A stretch of DNA of 64,000 nucleotides. It comes from Streptomyces panaciradicis (GTDB lineage Bacteria > Actinomycetota > Actinomycetes > Streptomycetales > Streptomycetaceae). A program made the position numbers and the translations under genes. The notes under the pieces are model-generated. The model had not been told where the DNA came from. It did no database searches and saw only the letters and a program-made list of their open reading frames with translations. Where the stretch lies: contig NZ_JAMGBF010000019.1 of the NCBI RefSeq assembly GCF_023516615.1, positions 108,116 through 172,115 of the forward strand, given 5' to 3'. Shown piece after piece: positions 24,211 through 33,941 of this stretch (position 1 is its first letter; every line of letters starts with the position of its first letter).

Positions 24211-25476
24211 GTGCAGCGGCGCAAGGCGGGAACGGTCGCGGCGGTCGCCGCGCTGGGGATGACGGCGACCCTCGGGGGCTGCGGTGTCACCGGCGGTTCG
24301 GGAGACGTCACCCTGAGACTGGTCGCGGCGGACTACGGCGACTCCGCCGCCAACAGCTCCCAGAAGTACTGGGACGAGCTGGTGAAGGAGTACGAGAGCA
24401 AGCACTCCGGCGTGAAGGTCGACGTCACCGTCTACTCCTGGAACGACGTCGACCGCAAGGTCAAGGAGATGGTGGACGCCGGGAAGGCCCCCGACATGGC
24501 GCAGATCGGCGCGTACGCCGACTACGCCGCCAAGGACGAGCTCTACACGGCCGACGACCTGCTCTCCATCAGCACCCAGGCCGACTTCGCCTCCCAGCTG
24601 GCCACGGCGGGACAGGTCAAGGGCGTGCAGTACGGGATGCCGTTCGCGGCCTCCACGCGGCTGCTCTTCTACAACAAGACCCTCTTCCAGGCCGCCGGCC
24701 TCACCCCGCCGAAGACGTGGAAGCAGCTCGCCGCCGACGCCGCGGCCCTCAAGGCGCGCGGCGTGACGTACCCGTACGCGCTGCCGCTCGGTCCGGAGGA
24801 GGCGCAGGCCGAGACGATGCAGTGGATGCTCAGCGGGGGCGGCGGCTACACCGACACCGTCGGGACCTACGGAATCGATTCGGCACAGAACGTCGCCACC
24901 TTCGACTGGCTCAAGGACGACCTGGTCGGCAAGGGCCTGACCGGGCCGGTCCCGCCGGGCCGGCTCAACCGCGCCACCGCGTTCTCCGCCTTCGCCAAGG
25001 GCGAGGTGGGCATGCTCAACGGCCACCCCTCGCTGATGAAGATCGCCGCGAAGAAGGGCGTGAAGTTCGGCATGGTGCCGATGCCCGGCACGCACGGCCA
25101 GAGCAGCACCTCGATGGGCGTGGCCGACTGGATGATGGCCTTCAAGAAGAACGGCCACGCGCAGCAGGTCGGCGACTTCCTCGACTTCGTCTACGACGAG
25201 AAGAACGTCCTCTCCTTCTCGCGTGAGTACGACCTGCTGCCGGTCACCAACTCGGCGTCCGAGGTGATGAGTTCGGACAAGCGGGACGCCGACCTCAAGC
25301 CGTTCCTGGACGAGCTTCCGCAGTCCGAGCTGTACCCGGTCGGCAAGACGTCGTGGGCGGCGGTCAGCGCGGCGGTGAAGAAGCGCATAGGCCAGGCGGT
25401 CGGGGCGAACGCCAGCCCCGCCGCCACCCTCTCCCAGCTGCAGGCGACGGCGTCGACGGCGGAGAGCGCGGACTGA
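24211..25476 (+). CDS. Extracellular sugar-binding lipoprotein of an ABC transporter
   Basis: A 421-residue family-1 solute-binding protein. It has a lipoprotein signal with lipobox LGGC near residue 20, then the fold of MalE-like binding proteins (VTVYSWNDVDRKVKEMVDAGKAPDMAQIG; GMPFAASTRLLFYNKTLFQAAGL; GEVGMLNGHPSLMK). I start at GTG 24211 with GGAG 12 bases upstream; TTG 24193 is possible. No permease or ATPase genes follow, so it must use components coded elsewhere. Its position opposite nagKA across two dre sites argues for an aminosugar or chitooligosaccharide ligand under DasR control, which is inference. Confidence 0.88.
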   Translation: MQRRKAGTVAAVAALGMTATLGGCGVTGGSGDVTLRLVAADYGDSAANSSQKYWDELVKEYESKHSGVKVDVTVYSWNDVDRKVKEMVDAGKAPDMAQIGAYADYAAKDELYTADDLLSISTQADFASQLATAGQVKGVQYGMPFAASTRLLFYNKTLFQAAGLTPPKTWKQLAADAAALKARGVTYPYALPLGPEEAQAETMQWMLSGGGGYTDTVGTYGIDSAQNVATFDWLKDDLVGKGLTGPVPPGRLNRATAFSAFAKGEVGMLNGHPSLMKIAAKKGVKFGMVPMPGTHGQSSTSMGVADWMMAFKKNGHAQQVGDFLDFVYDEKNVLSFSREYDLLPVTNSASEVMSSDKRDADLKPFLDELPQSELYPVGKTSWAAVSAAVKKRIGQAVGANASPAATLSQLQATASTAESAD

Positions 25477-25506
25477 CTGTCGGTGGCGGGGGCTACGGTT
25501 CGCGGT

Positions 25507-25740
25507 ATGGAACCGGAGCAGCTGGGGGAGCGTGAGCGGGCCGTCCTCGCCCTGGAGCGCCGGGGTTTTCCCGGCCCCGGCGCCAAGGAGCGCGCCATAC
25601 GCGAGGAGCTGGGCCTGGCCCCCGTCCGCTACTACCAGCTCCTGAACGCCCTCCTGGACGACGAGCGGGCCCTCGCCCACGACCCGGTGACGGTGAACAG
25701 GCTCAGACGGGTGCGGGAGCGGCGCCGGTCGGAGCGCTGA
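25507..25740 (+). CDS. DUF3263 small protein
   Basis: A 77-residue basic protein of the DUF3263 family. The family core is visible: LGERERAVLALERRGF, KERAIREELGLAPVRYYQLLNALLDDERAL and the Arg-rich tail. The middle part looks like a helix-turn-helix, so DNA binding is plausible but unproven. ATG 25507 lies 30 bases after the stop of the binding-protein gene. Confidence 0.85.
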   Translation: MEPEQLGERERAVLALERRGFPGPGAKERAIREELGLAPVRYYQLLNALLDDERALAHDPVTVNRLRRVRERRRSER

Positions 25741-25800
25741 CGGTTCCGGCGCGTTGCGCGAGCCGCGCATGCCTGGTCCCATCCCGGTTAGGGTCCCCGT

Positions 25801-26658
25801 ATGGGCACCCACACGGACACGGACCCCCTGCCGACGCCCGCCACGCGGGCCGGTCGCGAGGGGCTCGCCGCGATTCTCGCCGATCCCGGGAAGGCGGTGC
25901 TGGCCTTCGACTTCGACGGCACCCTCGCGCCGATCGTCCCCGACCCCGAACAGGCCCGCGCCCACCCGGACGCCGTTCCCGCGCTGGCCGCGCTCGCCCC
26001 GAAGGTCGCCTCCGTCGCGGTGGTCACCGGCCGGCCGGCCGAGGTCGCCGTCCGCCACGGCGGCTTCGCGGGCGTCCCGGGCCTGGAGCACCTGGTCGTC
26101 CTCGGCCACTACGGCGCCGAGCGCTGGGACGCCGTCAGCGGTGAGGTCGGCGCGCCCGCCCCGCACCCCGGCGTCGCCGCCGTCCGCGCCGAACTGCCGG
26201 GCCTGCTGGAGCGCTCCGGCGCCGCCGGGCAGGGGGCGTGGATCGAGGAGAAGGGCGGCTTCGCGGTCGCCGTGCACACCCGCCGCGCCGCGGACCCGCA
26301 AGCCGCCTTCGAGGCCCTGCGCGAGCCGCTGACCGCCCTCGCCGCCCGGCACGGCCTGATCGTCGAGCCCGGCCGCCTCGTCCTGGAGCTGCGCCCGCCG
26401 GGCATGGACAAGGGCGTCGCGCTCACCCGGTACGTCCGCGAGACCGGCGCCTCGGCGGTCCTGTACGCGGGCGACGACCTGGGCGACCTGCCGGCCTACG
26501 CGGCGGTGGACCGGCTCCGCGCCGACGGCACACCGGGACTGCTGGTGTGCAGCGGCAGCGACGAGGTGACAGAACTCAGCCGACAGGCGGACCTGGTGGT
26601 CGCCGGCCCAACCGGCGTGGTCGCCCTCCTCTCAGCCCTGACCTCCCACCTGACCTGA
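25801..26658 (+). CDS. otsB: Trehalose-6-phosphate phosphatase
   Basis: A 285-residue HAD-type phosphatase. Motif I is FDFDGTLAPIV (nucleophile Asp in DxD), motif II is VVTGRP, and motif III/IV are represented by the Lys-containing segment and YAGDDLGDLPAY near the C-terminus; LRPPGMDKGVAL is a typical OtsB block. It removes phosphate from trehalose-6-phosphate made by OtsA. It converges on otsA, which ends 86 bp away, so the two pathway genes are neighbours but not one operon. Confidence 0.93.
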   Translation: MGTHTDTDPLPTPATRAGREGLAAILADPGKAVLAFDFDGTLAPIVPDPEQARAHPDAVPALAALAPKVASVAVVTGRPAEVAVRHGGFAGVPGLEHLVVLGHYGAERWDAVSGEVGAPAPHPGVAAVRAELPGLLERSGAAGQGAWIEEKGGFAVAVHTRRAADPQAAFEALREPLTALAARHGLIVEPGRLVLELRPPGMDKGVALTRYVRETGASAVLYAGDDLGDLPAYAAVDRLRADGTPGLLVCSGSDEVTELSRQADLVVAGPTGVVALLSALTSHLT

Positions 26659-26744
26659 CCCCCGCCGCGCGGCCCGCCTCGGCAGCCGCCCGCCGTGCGG
26701 TTCGGTTCGGCCGGTGTTCGTTCGGGCGGAGGCCGGGGTCTTCG

Positions 26745-28142
26745 TCAGCTCGGCTGGTTCAGCAGTGCGTTGAGTTGGTCGAGGAACCACTGGGCCGGGG
26801 GTAGCGCGGTCGCCGATGCGGCGAGGCGCTTGGCGCGATCGGCGCGTTCCCCCGGGGGCATGGTCAGCGCGGTGTGCAGGGCGCGGGCCGTGCCGATCAC
26901 GTCGTAGGGGTTCACCGTCACCGCGTCCTCGGCCAGCTCCTCGTACGCCCCCGCCTCCCGGGACAGCACCAGCGCGCACCCCTCGTCGGAGACGACCGGG
27001 ACCTCCTTGGCGACCAGGTTCATGCCGTCCCGGATGGGGTTGACGAGGGCCACGTCGGCCAGCCGGTAGGCGGCCAGGGACCGCGCGAAGTCGTCCTCCA
27101 CATGGAGCACGACCGGGGTCCAGCCGGGCGTGCCGTAAGCGGAGTTGATCTCCTCCGCCACGCGCTGCACCTCGGCGGTGTAGTCCCGGTAGACCGCGAG
27201 GTCCTGCCGGGAGGGGTAGGCGAAGGCCACGTGCACGACCCGCTCGCGCCACTCCGGGTGGTCGTCGAGGAGCTGCCGGTAGGCCAGCAGCCCGCGCACG
27301 ATGTTCTTCGACAGCTCGGTCCGGTCGACCCGCACGATCGCCTTGCGGCCCGCGCCGATCTGCTCGCGCAGCGCGGCCATCCGCTCGTCGACGTCCGCCT
27401 CGTGCGAGCGGCGCCGCAGGAAGTCGGCGTCCGCGCCGAGGCCGTGCACCCCGACCCGGGTGTCCCCGAGGCCGCCCACGAGCGCCGTGCAGGCCGTGAA
27501 CGCCTCCGCCCAGCGGCGGGTGAGGAAGCCCAGCCGGTCGGCGCCGAGCATGCCGCGCAGCAGCTGCTCGGCGATGTCGTCGGGCAGCATCCGGAAGTAG
27601 TCCACCGGTGCCCACGGCGTGTGCGAGAAATGCGCGATCCTGAGGTCCGGCCGCAGCTCCCGCAGCATGCCCGGCACCAGGCACAGGTGGTAGTCCTGCA
27701 CCAGCACCGCCGCGCCCTCGGCGGCCTCCTCGGCCAGCGCCTCGGCGAAGGCGCGGTTGTACGTCTCGTACGACGCCCACTGCCGCCGGAACTCCGCGTC
27801 GAAGGCCGGCTCCAGGGGCGTCTGGTACAGCATGTGGTGGACGAACCAGAGCACGGAGTTGGCGATGCCGTTGTACGCGTCGGCGTGCACCTCCGCCGGG
27901 ACGTCGAGCATCCGCACGCCGGGCTCGCCCTCCCCGCGCCGCACCGCCTCCCGGTCGCCGTCGGAGAGCGCGGAGCACACCCACAGGGCGCCCGCGTCGG
28001 GACCGATCGCCGACAGGCCGGAGACCAGCCCGCCGCCGCCCCGTTTGGCGGCGAGCGAGCCGTCCTGCTGGAGTGCGTACGAGACCGGGCCGCGGTTGGA
28101 CGCGACCAGCACCTGATGGGCAGCGCCGTGCGAGGAAGCCAT
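26745..28142 (-). CDS. otsA: Trehalose-6-phosphate synthase
   Basis: A 465-residue GT20 enzyme of normal OtsA size. Recognisable blocks are VASNRGPVSY at the N-terminus with KRGGGGLVSGL (UDP-glucose loop), VQDYHLCLVPGMLRELRPDLRIAHFSHTPW in the middle, RVDRTELSKNI in the glycosyl-donor site, and RDGMNLVAKE near the C-terminus. It makes trehalose-6-phosphate from a nucleoside-diphosphate glucose and glucose-6-phosphate. ATG 28142 is preferred to the ATG at 28151. It follows gpgS by 63 bp on the same strand, so both osmolyte genes may share an mRNA. Confidence 0.95.
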   Translation of the reverse strand: MASSHGAAHQVLVASNRGPVSYALQQDGSLAAKRGGGGLVSGLSAIGPDAGALWVCSALSDGDREAVRRGEGEPGVRMLDVPAEVHADAYNGIANSVLWFVHHMLYQTPLEPAFDAEFRRQWASYETYNRAFAEALAEEAAEGAAVLVQDYHLCLVPGMLRELRPDLRIAHFSHTPWAPVDYFRMLPDDIAEQLLRGMLGADRLGFLTRRWAEAFTACTALVGGLGDTRVGVHGLGADADFLRRRSHEADVDERMAALREQIGAGRKAIVRVDRTELSKNIVRGLLAYRQLLDDHPEWRERVVHVAFAYPSRQDLAVYRDYTAEVQRVAEEINSAYGTPGWTPVVLHVEDDFARSLAAYRLADVALVNPIRDGMNLVAKEVPVVSDEGCALVLSREAGAYEELAEDAVTVNPYDVIGTARALHTALTMPPGERADRAKRLAASATALPPAQWFLDQLNALLNQPS

Positions 28143-28205
28143 ACGCCTCAACGTAGCCCGGTCCGCAAACGCATAAACGTGACGACCGCCCGGTCCGCGT
28201 ATGCC

Positions 28206-29150
28206 CTACGCCACCTTCCGGCTCGCGTACTCCGCGATCTCCGCCATCGGCGGCCGCTCCTCCGTGTCCACGGAGTACGTGCGCGGCTCGAAGCCGTCCG
28301 CGCCCCGTTCGAACTGGGTGAGGGAGGGGCGGACGAGGTGGCCGCGGGCCAGCCGGAGCTGGGCGGTGCGGTAGATCGCCGCCGCCATCCGGCCGAGGGC
28401 CTGGCCGTCCTGGTGGCGGTGCTTGCGGACGCCGACGTCCACCTGGGCGAGCGCGTCGATGCCCACCAGATGCAGGGCGTCGACCAGCATGCCCAGCTCG
28501 ACCCCGTACCCGACGGGGAACGGCAGCTGCTCCAGCAGGGTGCGCCGGGCCGCGTACTCGCCGCCGAGCGGCTGCACGAAACCGGCCAACTGCGGCCAGT
28601 GCATGTTGAGCAGCGGGCGGGCCATCAGCTCGGTGACCCGGCCGCCCTGCCCCTGCCCTCCGGCCAGGGGGCGGTCGTACATGCCCTTGACCAGGTCGAT
28701 CCCGGGGTCGGTGAGCAGCGGGCCGACGATCCCGGAGACGAAGTCGGAGGAGAACTCCTTCAGGTCGGCGTCGATGAAGCAGACGATGTCCCCGGACGTG
28801 ACCAGCAGCGAGCGCCACAGGACCTCGCCCTTGCCGGGGACCGTCGGGATGCGGGGCAGGATGTCGTCGCGGTGCACGACCCGCGCGCCGGCCGCCGCGG
28901 CGACCTCGGACGTGCGGTCGGTGGAACCGGAGTCGACGACCACGATCTCGTCGACGAGCGGGACCTGCTGCATCAGGTCGTGGCGGATGATCGCGACGAT
29001 GTCGCCGACCGTCTCCTCCTCGTTGAGCGCGGGCAGCACGACACTGACCGACTGGCCCGTGCGCTGTTTCGCGGCGAGGATCTGGTGCAGCGGGCGGTCG
29101 GTGACGGACCAGGAGTGGGTGCTCAGCCAGCGCTCGACTTCTTCCAGCAC
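28206..29150 (-). CDS. gpgS: Glucosyl-3-phosphoglycerate synthase
   Basis: A 314-residue GT81-type (GT-A fold) glycosyltransferase. VSVVLPALNEEETVGDIV binds the nucleotide sugar; IVVVDSGSTDRTSEVAAAAGARV and CFIDADLKEF (metal-binding DAD) are the family motifs; LNMHWPQLAGFVQPLGGEYA and YGVELGMLVDAL are specific to GpgS. It transfers glucose to 3-phosphoglycerate, the first step to glucosylglycerate and, in mycobacteria, methylglucose lipopolysaccharide. I take GTG 29150 (LEEVERWLSTHSW) because GAGGAG lies upstream at suitable distance; the frame is open to an ATG at 29204. Grouping with otsA fits an osmolyte role. Confidence 0.9.
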   Translation of the reverse strand: MLEEVERWLSTHSWSVTDRPLHQILAAKQRTGQSVSVVLPALNEEETVGDIVAIIRHDLMQQVPLVDEIVVVDSGSTDRTSEVAAAAGARVVHRDDILPRIPTVPGKGEVLWRSLLVTSGDIVCFIDADLKEFSSDFVSGIVGPLLTDPGIDLVKGMYDRPLAGGQGQGGRVTELMARPLLNMHWPQLAGFVQPLGGEYAARRTLLEQLPFPVGYGVELGMLVDALHLVGIDALAQVDVGVRKHRHQDGQALGRMAAAIYRTAQLRLARGHLVRPSLTQFERGADGFEPRTYSVDTEERPPMAEIAEYASRKVA

Positions 29151-29323
29151 GTAGGCGGCTCCTCTGCGCTCTCTCGGCGAAACGGGACCAAGTAGGTGAT
29201 CCATCTCGCGGTTCGGACGGCTATCTCAACTGTCCTGGCCTTCGGTTACAGTCTTGAACAACGCTCGTGACCATCGCATGTCGGGGGTCGTTACGCGTTC
29301 AACGAGTTCACAACTTCATACCG

Positions 29324-29474
29324 CTCATCCAGAGGGGCAGAGGGATACGGCCCGATGAAGCCCCGGCAACCCTCCAGCCGGTCTCGTAGATCACTGTTGA
29401 TCATTCCGCGAGGCTCCCGGCTAGGGAAGGTGCCAAATCCGTCTCACGGCGAGATGCGTCGTGAGGAAGATGAG
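29324..29474 (+). promoter_or_regulatory. SAM-I (S-box) riboswitch upstream of the thrC-like gene
   Basis: Stem P1 pairs CTCATC (29324-29329) with GATGAG (29469-29474). Inside are the conserved S-box blocks AGAGGGGCAGAGGGA, GGCCCGATGAAGCCCCGGC with AACC, and GGAAGGTGCCAAATCC, in the right order. After P1, GTGAGG (29461-29466) can pair with CCTCAC (29489-29494) right before the ATG, which would hide the ribosome site and suggests translational control. SAM binding should turn the downstream operon off. Confidence 0.93.
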
Positions 29475-29494
29475 GAGAAAGGGCCTCGCCTCAC

Positions 29495-30781
29495 ATGGCT
29501 GCGCAGACTGTTGCAAGCACCACCGACTCCACGACCGTAGACCTCGGGCCCGCCGCGGCGCTTTCCTGCCGCGAGTGCGGTCACCGGGTGCCGCTCGGTC
29601 CGGTCTTCGCCTGCGAGGAGTGTTTCGGCCCGCTCGAGATCGCCTACGACTTCTCGGCCTACGACACCGAGGAACTCCGCAAGCGCATCGAGGCGGGACC
29701 CGCGAACATCTGGCGTTACGCGCCGCTGCTGCCCGTCCCGGCGGACGTGGCGGACAAGCCGAACATCAACCCCGGCTGGACCAAGCTCGTCAAGGCCGAC
29801 AACCTGGCGCGCGAGCTGGGGGTCACCGGCGGGCTGTACGTGAAGGACGACTCCGGCAACCCGACGCACTCCTTCAAGGACCGCGTCGTCGCCCAGGCCC
29901 TGGAGGCCGCGCGCGCCTTCGGCTTCACCACGCTCTCCTGCTCCTCCACCGGCAACCTCGCGGGCGCCGTCGGCGCCGCCGCGGCCCGCGCCGGCTTCCG
30001 TTCCTGCGTGTTCATCCCGCACGACCTGGAGCAGGGCAAGGTCGTCATGGCCGCGGTCTACGGCGGCGAGCTCGTCGGCATCGAGGGCAACTACGACGAC
30101 GTGAACCGCTTCTGCTCCGAGCTGATCGGCGACCCGGCCGGCGAGGGCTGGGGCTTCGTCAACGTCAACCTGCGGCCCTACTACGCGGAAGGGTCCAAGA
30201 CCCTGGCGTACGAGATCTGCGAGCAGCTCGGCTGGCGGCTCCCCGACCAGCTCGTGGTCCCCATCGCCTCCGGCTCCCAGCTGACGAAGATCGACAAGGG
30301 GCTGCAGGAGCTGATCAAGCTCGGGCTCGTCGAGGACAAGCCGTACAAGATCTTCGGCGCGCAGGCCGAGGGCTGCTCTCCGGTGTCCGTCGCCTACAAG
30401 GCGGGCCACGACGTGGTCCGGCCGCAGAAGCCGAACACCATCGCCAAGTCGCTGGCCATCGGCAACCCGGCCGACGGGCCCTACGTCCTGGACATCGCGC
30501 GCCGCACGGGCGGTGCCGTGGAGGACGTGAACGACGAGCAGGTCGTCGACGCCATCAAGCTGCTGGCCCGCACCGAGGGCATCTTCGCCGAGACCGCCGG
30601 CGGCGTGACCGTGGGCGTGACGAAGAAGCTCATCGAGAACGGCGTGCTGGACCCGGCCCTGACCACCGTCGTGCTGAACACCGGCGACGGCCTCAAGACG
30701 CTGGATGCGGTGGCGGGCACGGGGCTGACCGCGACCATTCGCCCCAACCTCGACTCGTTCCGTGAGGCCGGGCTCGGCTAG
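29495..30781 (+). CDS. thrC: Threonine-synthase-like PLP enzyme; candidate O-phosphohomoserine-dependent homocysteine synthase
   Basis: A 428-residue fold-type II PLP enzyme. An N-terminal zinc-ribbon-like part (CRECGHRVPLG ... CEECFGPLEIAYD) is followed by the PLP lysine in THSFKDRV (Lys128), the SSTGNLAGAVGAAAARAG phosphate loop and IASGSQLTKI. By homology it acts on O-phosphohomoserine to give threonine. Context argues for another product: a SAM riboswitch controls it and a CysO-like sulfur carrier follows 110 bases later. The analogy to CysM plus CysO suggests O-phosphohomoserine plus carrier thiocarboxylate giving homocysteine. I dimly recall such an enzyme (MetM with carrier MetO) being described in Streptomyces. 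Streptomyces also has a thrC in a hom-thrC-thrB operon. Confidence 0.9.
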   Translation: MAAQTVASTTDSTTVDLGPAAALSCRECGHRVPLGPVFACEECFGPLEIAYDFSAYDTEELRKRIEAGPANIWRYAPLLPVPADVADKPNINPGWTKLVKADNLARELGVTGGLYVKDDSGNPTHSFKDRVVAQALEAARAFGFTTLSCSSTGNLAGAVGAAAARAGFRSCVFIPHDLEQGKVVMAAVYGGELVGIEGNYDDVNRFCSELIGDPAGEGWGFVNVNLRPYYAEGSKTLAYEICEQLGWRLPDQLVVPIASGSQLTKIDKGLQELIKLGLVEDKPYKIFGAQAEGCSPVSVAYKAGHDVVRPQKPNTIAKSLAIGNPADGPYVLDIARRTGGAVEDVNDEQVVDAIKLLARTEGIFAETAGGVTVGVTKKLIENGVLDPALTTVVLNTGDGLKTLDAVAGTGLTATIRPNLDSFREAGLG

Positions 30782-30893
30782 CCGATCTTTCGACTGCGGG
30801 CCGGTGGGGGCTGGACGCGCCCACGCGGCGGCAGCCGCACACCGAACACAGCCCCGCGCCCCTGGGGCGCTTACCCGACCGGAGGTCTTGAAC

Positions 30894-31169
30894 ATGAGCG
30901 TGTCCGTCCGCATCCCCACCATCCTGCGCACCTACACCGGCGGCCAGGCCGAGGTGAGCGCCGAGGGAGCCACCCTCGCCGAGGTCATCGCCGACCTGGA
31001 GAAGAACCACACCGGCATCGCCGCCCGTGTGCTGGACGACCAGGGCAAGCTGCGCCGCTTCGTCAACGTGTACGTCAACGACGACGACGTGCGGTTCGAG
31101 CAGGGGCTGGAGACGGCGACCCCGGACGGCGTGGGCGTGTCGATCATCCCGGCCGTCGCCGGCGGCTGA
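30894..31169 (+). CDS. CysO/MoaD/ThiS-type sulfur carrier protein
   Basis: A 91-residue ubiquitin-fold protein ending in GG (PAVAGG), the tail that is adenylated and converted to a thiocarboxylate. It looks closest to mycobacterial CysO: VSVRIPTILRTYTGGQ at the start, then LRRFVNVYVNDDDVRF and the IIPAVAGG end. CysO-COSH donates sulfide to the PLP enzyme CysM; here the PLP neighbour is the thrC-like enzyme instead. ATG 30894 has a good GGAGG eight bases upstream. No activating MoeB-like or Mec+ protease gene is beside it, so those must act from elsewhere. It is presumably in the SAM-regulated operon, which ends at the 15-bp hairpin downstream. Confidence 0.92.
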   Translation: MSVSVRIPTILRTYTGGQAEVSAEGATLAEVIADLEKNHTGIAARVLDDQGKLRRFVNVYVNDDDVRFEQGLETATPDGVGVSIIPAVAGG

Positions 31170-31219
31170 CCGAATGACCGATCATTACCTTCGGTAACGC
31201 CGGTTACGAAGAGTTCATC

Positions 31220-31258
31220 GAATTGCCCCCTCCGTGAGAGAAGCGGAGGGGGCAATTC
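31220..31258 (+). terminator. Strong hairpin terminator of the thrC-like/sulfur-carrier operon
   Basis: GAATTGCCCCCTCCG (31220-31234) and CGGAGGGGGCAATTC (31244-31258) make a perfect 15-bp stem with a 9-base loop, 50 bp after the sulfur-carrier stop. Confidence 0.88.
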
Positions 31259-31472
31259 AGTGTGGTTGAGCGCGGTACAGTTGGGGAACGCGCTGCTGAT
31301 CTCCGGATCGGGAGCCCGGAATTCCTGCCGCAGGCCCGTCGAGATGCAGCCAAAGTGCGCATGTCTTTCGCGGCTTTTGTTCCCTTTATGGGGCCCGACT
31401 TGCCCTGAATTCGGCCGAATTCTTACTACATTCCGGACCCCTTCCGTCCAGAATTCTCGTCCGATTGACCTG

Positions 31473-31500
31473 TTGCAGACGGCAGTTGGGCAGATACATT
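31473..31500 (+). promoter_or_regulatory. Possible promoter of the cold-shock gene
   Basis: TTGCAG (31473-31478), a 16-bp spacer and TACATT (31495-31500) resemble a sigma-70 type promoter, giving a leader of about 105 bases before the csp start. Match is moderate. The same 442-bp gap holds four GAATTC words, with no evident meaning. Confidence 0.35.
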
Positions 31501-31529
31501 CAGCCGCGGTCGACGCGTTCCGGCGCACG

Positions 31530-31581
31530 CCCCCAAACCGTGGGGGGTGAGGTCTGACCCGGATCCGCGAAGTGCGGGTCC
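31530..31581 (+). promoter_or_regulatory. Structured 5' leader of the cold-shock gene
   Basis: Two hairpins lie just before the csp ribosome site: CCCCC/GGGGG (31530-31534 with 31542-31546) and GGATCCGC/GCGGGTCC (31561-31568 with 31574-31581). Structured leaders are known temperature sensors in cspA-type mRNAs; here the role is inferred. Confidence 0.4.
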
Positions 31582-31611
31582 GTGCAAGGGCCAGTAATAG
31601 GGGAGTTAGGC

Positions 31612-31818
31612 ATGGCTCAGGGCACCGTCAAGTGGTTCAACGCGGAGAAGGGGTACGGCTTCATCGCGGTCGACGGTGGTGCGGATGTTTTCGTCCACTA
31701 CAGCGCCATCCAGATGGACGGGTACCGCACCCTGGAAGAGGGCCAGCGGGTCGATTTCGAGATCTCGCAGGGCCAGAAGGGGCCGCAGGCGGACATGGTC
31801 CGACTGGCGACCAGCTGA
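31612..31818 (+). CDS. Cold-shock domain protein (CspA family)
   Basis: A 68-residue single cold-shock domain. RNP1-type KGYGFIAV and RNP2-type VFVHYSAI are both intact, preceded by [11 protein letters not shown]. It binds single-stranded RNA/DNA as an RNA chaperone. ATG 31612 has GGGGAG upstream. It lies between two strong hairpins, so it is monocistronic, and comes just before groEL2, an order I remember from S. coelicolor. Confidence 0.95.
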   Translation: MAQGTVKWFNAEKGYGFIAVDGGADVFVHYSAIQMDGYRTLEEGQRVDFEISQGQKGPQADMVRLATS

Positions 31819-31859
31819 AGCACGCGCCGGGTAGACAGCAGCGTCGTTCTTCTTTTCTT

Positions 31860-31904
31860 CGGAGGGCTCGTACCCCATGGGGAGTCATGGGTACGGGCCC
31901 TCCG
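31860..31904 (+). terminator. Hairpin terminator after the cold-shock gene
   Basis: CGGAGGGCTCGTACCC and GGGTACGGGCCCTCCG pair over about 15 bp (one G-U/mismatch) between 31860 and 31904, preceded by a T-rich stretch. Confidence 0.8.
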
Positions 31905-31987
31905 GCATGTCCGCACTCCGGCGCGGCCGGCGCGCTCCGCCGGCGCCCCTCCAGCCGGCGTCCACAGGGACCGGTCCGCGGGAGGCG

Positions 31988-32014
31988 CTTGCACTCGGCA
32001 GGGGCGAGTGCTAA
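31988..32014 (+). promoter_or_regulatory. CIRCE element 1 (HrcA operator) before groEL2
   Basis: CTTGCACTC, nine bases, GAGTGCTAA. The right arm is perfect and the left matches seven of nine positions of the CIRCE consensus TTAGCACTC-N9-GAGTGCTAA bound by HrcA. Confidence 0.88.
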
Positions 32015-32023
32015 TCATTGGCG

Positions 32024-32050
32024 TTAGCACTCTGAAGGTGAGAGTGACAA
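32024..32050 (+). promoter_or_regulatory. CIRCE element 2 (HrcA operator) before groEL2
   Basis: TTAGCACTC, nine bases, GAGTGACAA. Left arm perfect, right arm eight of nine. It follows element 1 by nine bases, so two operators lie in tandem 128-190 bp before the groEL start. Confidence 0.88.
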
Positions 32051-32069
32051 AGAAGGACCGGGTCGGTGA

Positions 32070-33800
<1,731 letters not shown>

Positions 33801-33829
33801 TCGACCTGCGGTTGATCAACGTCCTTACC

Positions 33830-33869
33830 AAGGGCGGCACTTCCTGCTCCGGCAGGGGGTGCCGCCCTT
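33830..33869 (+). terminator. Hairpin terminator after groEL2
   Basis: AAGGGCGGCAC (33830-33840) pairs perfectly with GTGCCGCCCTT (33859-33869), an 11-bp stem, 30 bp after the stop. Confidence 0.88.
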
Positions 33870-33941
33870 CGGCGTGTCCGGGGTCACAGGGGCAGCGGGA
33901 AATGCGCTGACGCGTGCGGAGGTTGACGTTGGAGCAGTGTC

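Noticed and set aside
29205..29323. A second riboswitch or attenuator before the SAM aptamer
   Set aside because: The sequence between gpgS and the aptamer has only promoter-like AT-rich DNA and no conserved aptamer blocks.
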